Shown here: positions 1 to 6,171 of the stretch, piece by piece | Layout: every line of letters starts with the position of its first letter | How positions within the stretch are numbered: position 1 is the first letter of the stretch | Assembly: GCA_021107195.1 (NCBI GenBank) | Contig: JAIOTF010000217.1 | Location: forward strand, 1 to 33,096 | Direction: 5' to 3' | Origin: Anaerolineaceae bacterium | GTDB lineage: Bacteria > Chloroflexota > Anaerolineae > Anaerolineales > Anaerolineaceae | DNA: 33,096 nucleotides | The notes under the pieces: model-generated | Seen by the model: only the letters and a program-made list of their open reading frames with translations | What the model was told of the DNA's origin: nothing | Database searches by the model: none | Made by a program: the position numbers and the translations under genes

Positions 1-1
1 C

Positions 2-106
2 CCAGAACCAGCAATGGCTTCTCGAAAACAGGCAAAAGAGCGAAAAGAACGTACTTTCTCTATTCAAATCGATGTCTATATGCCATTTGAGACCAGCACT
101 CTATGA
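2..106 (+). CDS. possible 3' end of an upstream gene (partial)
   Basis: The window opens inside sequence that is open in two forward frames. One frame ends at a TGA at 104-106 and gives a charged tail of about 34 residues rich in Lys, Arg and Glu followed by a short hydrophobic stretch. The other runs to a TAG at 126-128. Neither tail is recognisable, and I cannot decide which frame, if any, is real. A gene preceding the PTS operon (regulator or catabolic enzyme) would be expected here. Nothing resembling a promoter for the downstream PTS genes is visible before 172, so the operon probably begins to the left of this window. Confidence 0.25.
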   Translation, partial: PEPAMASRKQAKERKERTFSIQIDVYMPFETSTL

Positions 107-171
107 GATTTGTCAGTCAAGCAGGTAGCATTGTAATAAAAAGATTTTTAAATCGATTAGGAGGACTAACG

Positions 172-711
172 ATGCAAGGAATTGCTACAGCTGCTGAGTG
201 GTTCATTGGTTTGTTCCAGACCGGTGGCGCCACATTTATGAGCCTGGTAACAGGCATTATTCCGACATTGGTCGTGTTGATGACAGCTGTCAACGCACTG
301 ATCGCATTGATCGGACCGGAGAAAATTGACAAATTGGGTGAAGTAGCGGGCCGCGACGGCGCAGCATATTATCCGCTGCGATATATTGTTTTACCAGTTC
401 TGTCAGTTTTCTTCCTGACAAACCCAATGGCATATACGATGGGACGTTTTCTCCCCGAGAAATACAAACCAGCTTTCTATGATGCTGCTGTGTCATATGT
501 CCATCCCCCTTTGGGTCTCTTCCCGCACATTAATCCAGGCGAAATCTTCGTTTGGGCAGGTATTGCTGCTGGTATTGAAACCTTAGGTTTTGGTCTTGGC
601 GACCTCGCAATCCGCTATTTGCTGGTTGGTTTGGTGGTGATCTTCATTCGTGGTGTTGTAACTGAATGGATCACTTCAATCATGTGGGCTCGCAAAGAAA
701 CGGCTGCGTAG
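172..711 (+). CDS. srlA: PTS glucitol/sorbitol-type EIIC subunit (SrlA-like)
   Basis: Membrane subunit of a glucitol/sorbitol-family phosphotransferase transporter; with IIC2 it forms the channel that takes up and releases a phosphorylated polyol. The 179-residue protein matches the E. coli SrlA pattern throughout: an N-terminal AEWFIGLFQ segment, a central NPM...GRF.PEKYKP block, the FPHINPGEIFVW loop, and a C-terminal YLLVGLV..F.RG.VT segment. Length is close to the usual ~185 aa. The ATG at 172 is preferred over the in-frame ATG at 103 because AGGAGG lies at 159-164, seven bases upstream, and because family homology starts here. It is followed after 12 bases by the IIC2 gene. The 'srl' name reflects family membership; the true substrate is not established. 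Confidence 0.9.
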   Translation: MQGIATAAEWFIGLFQTGGATFMSLVTGIIPTLVVLMTAVNALIALIGPEKIDKLGEVAGRDGAAYYPLRYIVLPVLSVFFLTNPMAYTMGRFLPEKYKPAFYDAAVSYVHPPLGLFPHINPGEIFVWAGIAAGIETLGFGLGDLAIRYLLVGLVVIFIRGVVTEWITSIMWARKETAA

Positions 712-723
712 AGGAGGATTGAA

Positions 724-1266
724 ATGAAAGGTATTTCAAAGTTTCTGGAAAAGATTGGTCGTGGTGTTGGCGGCGTAGTTGGTGCATTGTACCAGGCTGG
801 CCGCGAGTCTATTGATCAGGTGATGACGAATGTTTTGCCGTTCATGGCCTTCATCTCCATGGTTATTGGTATCATTCTGGCGACAGGCATCGGTGACTGG
901 ATTGCTAATACATTGTCCCCGTTGGCTTCAAGTCTGGGTGGTTTACTCATTATGTCAGTCATCATTGGTATTCCTGTGTTGTCGCCTCTGTTGGGGCCTG
1001 GCGCAGTGATTGCCCAGATTATTGGTACATTGTTGGGTGTTGAGATTGGCCGTGGAAATATTCCCCCGCAATATGCTCTGCCCGCGTTGTTTGCAATCAA
1101 CCCGCAGGTGGGTTGTGACTTCATCCCTGTTGGCCTGGCCCTGGGTGAAGCTGAACCTGAGACAGTTGAAGTTGGTGTTCCTGCCGTGCTGTTCTCTCGT
1201 ATGGTGACCGGTCCGCTCGCAGTTGTTCTTGCTTACTTTGCGAGCTTTGGCCTATACTCGTCATAA
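724..1266 (+). CDS. PTS glucitol/sorbitol-type EIIC2 (C-terminal half of SrlE) as a stand-alone protein
   Basis: This 180-residue membrane protein corresponds to the C-terminal IIC2 part of E. coli SrlE. Shared landmarks are an N-terminal amphipathic GRGVGGVVGALYQAGRESID stretch, the LPFMAFIS membrane segment, GDWIAN, the SPLLGPGAVIAQ loop, the GNIPPQYALPALFAIN block and the CDFIPVGL segment. In E. coli this domain is fused behind the IIB domain in one ~320-aa protein; here it is a separate gene placed before the IIB gene. It starts 12 bases after srlA, with GAGGAGG at 711-717 serving as ribosome site, so the two membrane subunits are probably translated together. A GC-rich hairpin follows its stop codon. 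Confidence 0.88.
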   Translation: MKGISKFLEKIGRGVGGVVGALYQAGRESIDQVMTNVLPFMAFISMVIGIILATGIGDWIANTLSPLASSLGGLLIMSVIIGIPVLSPLLGPGAVIAQIIGTLLGVEIGRGNIPPQYALPALFAINPQVGCDFIPVGLALGEAEPETVEVGVPAVLFSRMVTGPLAVVLAYFASFGLYSS

Positions 1267-1280
1267 TATGAGTTTCTTGC

Positions 1281-1306
1281 CGGGGGGAGGCCTATGCTTC
1301 CCCCCG
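1281..1306 (+). promoter_or_regulatory. intercistronic GC-rich hairpin between IIC2 and IIB genes
   Basis: An 11-bp stem (1281-1291 with 1296-1306, one G-T pair) with a 4-base loop sits just after the IIC2 stop. The sequence after it is AT-rich but has no immediate run of T, so it looks more like an mRNA-stabilising or processing hairpin, or a weak attenuator, than a complete terminator. It could set a lower or different expression level for the soluble IIB gene relative to the membrane subunits. Confidence 0.55.
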
Positions 1307-1364
1307 CAATATGGTGTTTTGATTTTAACTAAAAGTAGTTCTAGTTCTAAATGGAGTTTCATTG

Positions 1365-1739
1365 ATGGCAGAATACAAAACAGTAAAGGTTGTAAAAGGC
1401 CCTCGTGGTTGGGGTGGACCATTGACGATCAAACCAACTGATGAAAAACCGTTGGTCGTTTCCGTTACCGGTGGCGGTATTCACCCGTTAGCAGCAAAGA
1501 TTGCCGAGATGACCGGTGGTGAAGCTTTTGATGGTTTCAAAGGCGGCGCTCCTTTTGGCAAGATTGCATGTGTGGTGATTGACTGTGGCGGCACAGCGCG
1601 TGTTGGTGTGTATCCAATGAAGAAAGTGCCTACGATCGACATTTATCCCACCAAACCCGCTGGCCCGTTGTTCAGATTCATCACGGAAGATCTCTTTGTT
1701 TCCGGTGTCCGGATTGAAGATGTCGAGCAGGTTGATTAA
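1365..1739 (+). CDS. PTS glucitol/sorbitol-type EIIB (N-terminal half of SrlE) as a stand-alone protein
   Basis: Phosphoryl-carrier IIB subunit that passes phosphate from IIA to the incoming polyol. The 124-residue protein aligns by eye with the first ~125 residues of E. coli SrlE: a GPRGWGGPL start, the conserved VVIDCGGT.R.G.YP motif with the phosphorylated cysteine at residue 74, then PTI.I.PT...GPL and a V.DVEQV-type end of domain. It ends exactly where the IIB domain would end, without the linker that joins it to IIC2 in SrlE. The ATG at 1365 is chosen over TTG 1362 because GGAG at 1353-1356 is correctly spaced. It is separated from IIC2 by about 100 bases with a hairpin, and from IIA by 229 bases. 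Confidence 0.87.
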   Translation: MAEYKTVKVVKGPRGWGGPLTIKPTDEKPLVVSVTGGGIHPLAAKIAEMTGGEAFDGFKGGAPFGKIACVVIDCGGTARVGVYPMKKVPTIDIYPTKPAGPLFRFITEDLFVSGVRIEDVEQVD

Positions 1740-1833
1740 TTGCAGATTTGATAAGGGTGGAGGGGGTACCCAAGTTTTTTTGCAAGCATAAATAGAAAAC
1801 TGGATTGTTATAAAGCACAGTTCAGGTGGTCTT

Positions 1834-1889
1834 ATATATTTTATTTCAGGGAGAACAACCTGTGATGTTCTTCCCCATATATTTTATTT
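1834..1889 (+). repeat. 13-bp AT-rich direct repeat flanking a hairpin upstream of the IIA gene
   Basis: The 229-base gap between the IIB and IIA genes holds two identical 13-base AT-rich boxes at 1834-1846 and 1877-1889, 43 bases apart start to start, about four helical turns. They bracket the hairpin at 1849-1875. The arrangement could be a regulator site pair or a remnant of duplicated sequence. I saw no small gene in this gap and no promoter with both good boxes. Confidence 0.45.
1849..1875 (+). promoter_or_regulatory. hairpin between direct repeats, upstream of IIA gene
   Basis: A 9-bp stem (1849-1857 with 1866-1875, one bulged T) encloses an 8-base loop. The downstream repeat box is T-rich but the T run is broken. 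It may be an attenuator, processing site or weak terminator between the IIB and IIA genes. Confidence 0.4.
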
Positions 1890-1968
1890 TCAAAATGCGT
1901 CAAAGTTTTCAGCTATTACCAATGTGAGGGGAATTGGAATGGCTGTTAATATTGAGAGGAGAAATTGA

Positions 1969-2337
1969 ATGGTGAAGTATCAAGCAACTGTTACAGCAAT
2001 AGGGCCATTGGTTACCGAGTTTATTGACGCTGGTATTCTGGTGTTTTTTGGGGCAGATGCGCCGCCAGAGCTTGCAGAGTTCACGATTATTCATAATGGT
2101 GTTGAATTAAAAGCAGATCTGGTTCCTGGCGATATGATCCATATTGACGATCACCAGTATAAGGTACTTGCTGTAGGTGAGGTTGCAAACACGAATTTCT
2201 CTGCTTTAGGACATTTGGTTATGAAATTCAATGATAGTGATACCGTGGAAATGCCCGGAGATGTTTGTGTTGAAGCCAAGCCTATTCCGGCAATCGCTGT
2301 TGGTTCGGAGTTACGAGTTGAACAAGGTGATGCGTAG
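1969..2337 (+). CDS. srlB: PTS glucitol/sorbitol-type EIIA (SrlB-like)
   Basis: Soluble IIA subunit that accepts phosphate from HPr on a histidine and donates it to the IIB cysteine. The protein has 122 residues, the usual length for E. coli SrlB (123). The conserved core is visible: PPELAEFTIIHNG with the expected phosphorylated His at residue 42, ELKADLVPGD, Y.VLAVG.VA..N...LGH, and MPGDVCVE near the end. The start is supported by AGGAG at 1957-1961, seven bases before ATG. EI and HPr are not in the window and must be encoded elsewhere. It is followed after 39 bases by the SAF-domain dehydrogenase. Confidence 0.88.
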   Translation: MVKYQATVTAIGPLVTEFIDAGILVFFGADAPPELAEFTIIHNGVELKADLVPGDMIHIDDHQYKVLAVGEVANTNFSALGHLVMKFNDSDTVEMPGDVCVEAKPIPAIAVGSELRVEQGDA

Positions 2338-2376
2338 CCACTTTGATAAAAATCTCTATGAAAAGGATGTTTGAAT

Positions 2377-3678
2377 ATGTCTAGCTTAAAAGAAAGATTA
2401 TACGAACGCGAACAAACAAAAGGAGCGTTCAAAATTGGCCTGGTTGGTTCAGGTCAAATGGGGACGGGCTTGATTTCCCAGATGGAATTGATGTATGGCA
2501 TGAAGGTTGTAGCAACCGCTGATGTTATCCCTGGCCGCGCTGAAGCTGCATACGAAGAAGCCGGTGTGGATGTGAAGCTTGTACATTCTGTTCAGGATGA
2601 TCTGGCAAAAGCGAATAAACTTATTGCTGATGGACAGCGTATTGCAACACTTTCTTCTGGTTTTCTGGTTCAGATTGATGAGTTGGATGCCATTGTTGAA
2701 TGTACTGGTATCCCTGAAGTTGGCGCAATGGTCTGCGAAGCAGCGATTGAAGCTGGTAAAGATGTCATCAATATGAATGTTGAGACAGATGCAACAATTG
2801 GCTACTATCTGACCCAAAAAGCTGAAAAGACTGGTGTGGTTTACTCCCTGGTTGCGGGTGATGAGCCTGGTTCCATTCGTGAACTTTATGACTTTGCTGA
2901 TGCGCTGGGTTTTGAAATTGTTACCATCGGTAAAGGAAAGAACAATCCCCTGAATCGTGCTTCAAACCCGGATACTGCGGCGGCAAAGGCCAACGCCCAA
3001 CAGATGAGCCCCAAGATGCTGGCATCTTTTGAAGATGGTACCAAGACGATGGTTGAGATGACTTCCATTGGTAACAGCACGGGCTTTGTGCCCGAGGTGC
3101 GTGGTGCTTATGGGCCGAAGTGTTCAGTTGCTGATCTGCCAAAGGTGTTTTCCCTGAAGGAAAACGGCGGTATTTTTAACACTAAAGGTTGTGTAGACTA
3201 TGCAGTAGGTCCTGCTCCCGGCGTCTTCATTATTATCACAACGGACCAGCCGAAGATCATTCGCGATTTGAACTATTTGCATTTGAGCAACTATGGCAAT
3301 TATTGGTGTCTGTACCGCCCGTATCATCTTGCCAACCTGGAAACCCCAATCACCATTGCAAATGTTTGTCTTGATGGCCGCGAGACTCTGAAGATTGGTC
3401 AGAAGCCAGTTTGTGAGACCATCACTGTTGCAAAGCGGGATTTGAAAGCAGGTGAAAAGATTGATTCCATTGGTGGTTACACGATGTATGGTTTGATTGA
3501 AGAAATACCCGTCAGCCACGAAGAGAATCTACTTCCGTTGGGTATCTCGTACGGCGCTGTCTTGAACAAAGATATTGCTATGGGTGTGGCCATCAGCTAT
3601 GATGATGTGACTCTCAATGAAGACTTGCTCATCGTAAAACTGCGACGCGAACAAGATAAAATGGTGTATGGCGAATAG
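2377..3678 (+). CDS. NAD(P)-dependent oxidoreductase, homoserine-dehydrogenase-like, with C-terminal SAF domain
   Basis: A 433-residue cytoplasmic oxidoreductase. The N-terminus has a Rossmann motif GxGxxG at residues 24-29, followed by a strand ending near 'ATADV', as in the homoserine dehydrogenase NAD-binding fold. 'IVECTG.PEVGA' near residue 110 is the usual second half of that domain. Residues roughly 345-415 (starting CETITVAKRDLKAGEKID) look like a SAF/antifreeze-type domain. Proteins of this architecture are known as putative dehydrogenases but few have been assigned a reaction. Its position directly behind PTS IIA makes oxidation of the imported polyol phosphate, or of a downstream intermediate, the likely job; it replaces the SrlD-type dehydrogenase of enteric sorbitol operons. 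ATG 2377 is preferred to TTG 2371 because AAAGGA at 2362-2367 is nine bases away. Confidence 0.8.
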   Translation: MSSLKERLYEREQTKGAFKIGLVGSGQMGTGLISQMELMYGMKVVATADVIPGRAEAAYEEAGVDVKLVHSVQDDLAKANKLIADGQRIATLSSGFLVQIDELDAIVECTGIPEVGAMVCEAAIEAGKDVINMNVETDATIGYYLTQKAEKTGVVYSLVAGDEPGSIRELYDFADALGFEIVTIGKGKNNPLNRASNPDTAAAKANAQQMSPKMLASFEDGTKTMVEMTSIGNSTGFVPEVRGAYGPKCSVADLPKVFSLKENGGIFNTKGCVDYAVGPAPGVFIIITTDQPKIIRDLNYLHLSNYGNYWCLYRPYHLANLETPITIANVCLDGRETLKIGQKPVCETITVAKRDLKAGEKIDSIGGYTMYGLIEEIPVSHEENLLPLGISYGAVLNKDIAMGVAISYDDVTLNEDLLIVKLRREQDKMVYGE

Positions 3679-3703
3679 TCCATAAGATAATTCTTGAAAG
3701 ATG

Positions 3704-3732
3704 ACCGCCTGCCCTGATACAGGGCAGGCGGT
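3704..3732 (+). promoter_or_regulatory. perfect 13-bp hairpin upstream of the aldolase-like gene
   Basis: Bases 3704-3716 are the exact reverse complement of 3720-3732, leaving a three-base loop (ATA). The stem is GC-rich and very stable. There is no following T run, and the ribosome site (AGG at 3738-3740) and ATG 3748 come only a few bases later. It could shield or stabilise the mRNA, block 3' decay of the upstream message, or be a copy of a short palindromic repeat. Confidence 0.65.
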
Positions 3733-3747
3733 GCAGTAGGTGAGATC

Positions 3748-4386
3748 ATGTTTGAAAATTATAGCCGTATTACAAATTCGTTGGTTGATCTGGTCAATTC
3801 TCAACGCGGTCTGAATCGAAGGACACGCAATGCTTTGGTGCCTGGTGAGCTTAGGAAAGCGTTCAAGGATGGCGCAAAATTGGCTGTGGAATTAGGGTTG
3901 GTTATTGATACGCTTTCTGAGATGAGTGCCCGGCTTTCGGGGGGAAAGATGATGGCAACCACGGCCGAAGCGATCTTTACTCGGTTAGAGGAAGAATATG
4001 TCGGGATTTTCTCAATGACTACTAATGTTGCACTGGAGCAGAAAGACCCTCCCTGTCATTTTGCATGGCATCAAAGGTTGTACGCCAATGAGGATATTCA
4101 GGCCGTATTTTACTGCCAATCTCCGGCGATCATCTCGGTGGTGAATGCAAACACGCTGCCAGATGCCCGTATTTTGTCAGACGCGAAGGAGTTAATCCGT
4201 GAAGCGGTGTTTGTTGAACCGGATGTGGAAGCGATAGGCAATGCCTTTGACAAGGCGAGTATGTTATTGATTCCACAGCATGGATTGCTCACCTGGGGAG
4301 AGGATGTTTATCAGGCGATTGTCAAAGCCGAGATCATGAATCGGGTTTGTGAAGTTGAAGTTATCACAAGGCAATCCGGAATGTAA
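3748..4386 (+). CDS. class II aldolase/adducin-family protein with degenerate metal site
   Basis: A 212-residue protein with the overall layout of the FucA/AraD class II aldolase fold. The stretch CHFAWHQRLYANEDIQAV corresponds to the family block that normally runs H.A.Y..RPD..AVVHxHSP, and QHGLLTWG at 177-184 carries the third canonical His (H178). At the normal His-x-His pair this protein has Tyr122 and Gln124 (FYCQSP), and the usual catalytic Glu is Asp100. The GN phosphate-loop motif near residue 58 is also not evident. A conventional zinc-dependent aldol cleavage is therefore doubtful; it might be an isomerase, epimerase or decarboxylase variant, a metal-free enzyme, or a regulatory protein. 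It is the last gene before the terminator, in an operon with PTS genes and a SAF dehydrogenase, so a role on the imported sugar phosphate is inferred. Confidence 0.75.
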   Translation: MFENYSRITNSLVDLVNSQRGLNRRTRNALVPGELRKAFKDGAKLAVELGLVIDTLSEMSARLSGGKMMATTAEAIFTRLEEEYVGIFSMTTNVALEQKDPPCHFAWHQRLYANEDIQAVFYCQSPAIISVVNANTLPDARILSDAKELIREAVFVEPDVEAIGNAFDKASMLLIPQHGLLTWGEDVYQAIVKAEIMNRVCEVEVITRQSGM

Positions 4387-4460
4387 AACATTAAGTGTAA
4401 TATTCGATTTTGAAATGGTGATAGCCATTTGCGATTTTCATGCTTGCAAAGTTCGCAGGG

Positions 4461-4487
4461 AAACTGCCGCAAGAAAGGCAGTTTTTT
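4461..4487 (+). terminator. intrinsic terminator closing the PTS operon
   Basis: Perfect 8-bp arms at 4461-4468 and 4477-4484 with an 8-base loop, running directly into TTTTTT (4482-4487). It lies 75 bases after the aldolase-like gene and separates the sugar operon from the polysaccharide locus. Confidence 0.85.
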
Positions 4488-4567
4488 GCATTATTTAATA
4501 CTTGTTTTGCAACTTAGGCACCCCAGAGGATGGGTGTTAGCGTTTTGTTAGCAGGGCAAGGCTACCC

Positions 4568-4595
4568 TTGACCTATTTCCAGATGCGGTTATAAT
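4568..4595 (+). promoter_or_regulatory. sigma70-like promoter for the regulator and polysaccharide locus
   Basis: TTGACC at 4568-4573 and a perfect TATAAT at 4590-4595 with a 16-bp spacer. Transcription would start near 4602, about 60 bases before the regulator gene. It is the best promoter seen in the window, right after the preceding terminator, and is a good candidate for the start of the long locus. Confidence 0.75.
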
Positions 4596-4609
4596 TCAAT
4601 AGTTGAATT
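4593..4609 (+). promoter_or_regulatory. operator-like inverted repeat overlapping the -10 box and start site
   Basis: Perfect 7-base arms (AATTCAA / TTGAATT) around a TAG centre, overlapping the TATAAT box and the expected start site. A protein bound here would block RNA polymerase. The size and AT-rich symmetry fit a dimeric winged-helix (MarR-like) regulator, and such a gene is the first one downstream, so autoregulation is the natural reading. Confidence 0.6.
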
Positions 4610-4661
4610 TTGGAAGGCGGCTGGCTTCAATTTGGGGGAACGGCCGCTTTTTGGATAACTT

Positions 4662-5150
4662 ATGACGAATAATAAAGTCACACAAAATAGAGATTTGATC
4701 ATTCTGGAGCATATTGAGCAGGATCCAGATGCAACCCAGGCTTCTTTGGCGGACCAATTGGGGGTCGCAGTTGGTACGGTCAACTGGCATTTTAAACGAC
4801 TGGTTGAGAAAGGGTATGTCAAGGTACAGCGCGCCGAGCGCCGTAAGTTGCGCTATATCATCACGCCTGAAGGGCTGGCTTTGCGGGCGCGGCTTACCGT
4901 GGATTATATTCAGACCTCCTTCCGCATGTATCGACTGGTGCGGGAGCGGATGAACGATGCGCTTTCTCTGGTACGGCAGGCGGGCTGGACCAGCGTGCGT
5001 TTGGCAGGTGAGGGTGATGTGGCTGAGGTGTGCCGTTTGACATGTATGGAGCAGGGAATGGAGATCGTGGAAGATGGCGCAGCGCCCTTGCTGCGCATTG
5101 ATGGTTTAAAGGTGTTCATTGAGTGGCAGGATCAGGATACGGATCAATAA
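4662..5150 (+). CDS. winged-helix transcriptional regulator, EPS-associated MarR-like
   Basis: A 162-residue DNA-binding protein at the head of the polysaccharide locus. Residues ~10-75 form a winged helix: ILEHIEQDPDATQ, then SLADQLGVAVGTVNWHFKRL as helix-turn-helix, then a wing (KVQRAERRKLRYIITPEG). Residues ~80-105 look helical. Residues ~110-155 (from SVRLAGEGDVAEVC) resemble the first part of a Rossmann-like ligand fold with a G-x-G-x-x-A turn, suggesting a small-molecule sensor, possibly of a nucleotide or sugar nucleotide; that is inference. The domain order resembles MarR-like regulators that accompany exopolysaccharide clusters. A promoter with an overlapping palindrome lies upstream. 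The ribosome site is weak (GGA at 4653-4655). Confidence 0.75.
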   Translation: MTNNKVTQNRDLIILEHIEQDPDATQASLADQLGVAVGTVNWHFKRLVEKGYVKVQRAERRKLRYIITPEGLALRARLTVDYIQTSFRMYRLVRERMNDALSLVRQAGWTSVRLAGEGDVAEVCRLTCMEQGMEIVEDGAAPLLRIDGLKVFIEWQDQDTDQ

Positions 5151-5204
5151 CTGCTGTCCGCAGTGTGATGAAGTGACATATTACGTGATTGGAAAGGAAG
5201 AAAC

Positions 5205-6146
5205 ATGAGCGAGTTTTGGCGAGAACGACGAGTTTGTGTGACCGGGGGGGATGGTTTTTTGGGTCAGGTTGTAGTGCGCAAGCTGCGCGAACGAGGTGCA
5301 GAGCAAATTTATATCCCTGTTTACCCGCAGATCGATCTGGTGAAGCCTGAGGATATCGACCGGGTGCTGGACGAATCGCGGGCGGATTTGATCATTCATC
5401 TTGCAGCCCAGGTGGGCGGGATTGGCGCCAATCGAGAGCATCCGGCAGAGTTCTTCTACAACAATCTGATGATGGGTGTGCAGTTAATGCATAAAGCCTG
5501 GCAGCGGGGGGTAGATAAATTTGTTGCGATTGGTACGATCTGTGCCTATCCTAAATTTACGCCCCTTCCTTTTAGCGAAGATGATCTTTGGAATGGTTAT
5601 CCTGAAGAAACGAATGCCCCTTACGGCCTGGCGAAGAAAATGCTGCTGGTGCAGGCGCAGGCCTACCGCCAGCAATATGATTGGAATGCAATCTTCTTGC
5701 TGCCGGTGAATCTTTATGGCCCCGGTGACAATTTCAATCCGAAGTCCTCGCACGTTATTCCGGCTTTGATCCGTAAATTTGTGGAAGCGAAAGACGCCGG
5801 CCAGGAAGAGGTGGTCGTGTGGGGTGATGGTTCGCCGACGCGTGAATTTTTGTATGTAGAAGATGCAGCGGAAGGCATTTTGAAAGCATCTGAAAGCTAT
5901 AACGATCCCGACCCGGTCAATCTCGGTTCTGGGCGCGAGATATCGATCAAAGATCTGGCAGAGAAGATCGCGCGCATGACGGGCTTTGAAGGGCGTTTGG
6001 CCTGGGATACGAGCAAGCCCAATGGCCAGCCGCGGCGTTGTCTGGACACGACGCGTGCATGGGAGCGGTTCGGTTTCAAAGCACAGATGGAATTTGATAC
6101 AGGATTGCAGAACATGATTGACTGGTTCTTGAAGAACCGGCCTTAG
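5205..6146 (+). CDS. fcl: GDP-L-fucose synthase-like epimerase/reductase
   Basis: A 313-residue extended-SDR enzyme. The family reaction converts GDP-4-keto-6-deoxy-mannose to GDP-L-fucose by 3,5-epimerisation and NADPH reduction. Evidence: nucleotide loop TGGDGFLG (13-20), the fucose-synthase hallmark GGIGANREHPAEFFYNN (71-87), catalytic Cys113 in GTICAYPK, Tyr140 and Lys144 in YGLAKK, and His183 in SSHVIPALI. The usual catalytic Ser before the Cys is Thr111, a conservative change. No GDP-mannose 4,6-dehydratase (gmd) is in the window, so the substrate must come from elsewhere, or the enzyme acts on a related keto sugar. A good ribosome site (AAAGGAAG at 5193-5200) precedes it. The gene name reflects the family; the exact product sugar is inferred. 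Confidence 0.82.
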   Translation: MSEFWRERRVCVTGGDGFLGQVVVRKLRERGAEQIYIPVYPQIDLVKPEDIDRVLDESRADLIIHLAAQVGGIGANREHPAEFFYNNLMMGVQLMHKAWQRGVDKFVAIGTICAYPKFTPLPFSEDDLWNGYPEETNAPYGLAKKMLLVQAQAYRQQYDWNAIFLLPVNLYGPGDNFNPKSSHVIPALIRKFVEAKDAGQEEVVVWGDGSPTREFLYVEDAAEGILKASESYNDPDPVNLGSGREISIKDLAEKIARMTGFEGRLAWDTSKPNGQPRRCLDTTRAWERFGFKAQMEFDTGLQNMIDWFLKNRP

Positions 6147-6171
6147 TAATAAAGGCGGTTTCAGTAATTTT

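Noticed and set aside
1223..1441. 72-codon + strand frame across the IIC2-IIB gap
   Set aside because: It overlaps two real genes and runs through the hairpin; no plausible start signal.
6122..6140. Near-palindrome at the end of the fucose-synthase-like gene as a terminator
   Set aside because: It is inside the coding end, short, and has no T run; the downstream permease follows at once.
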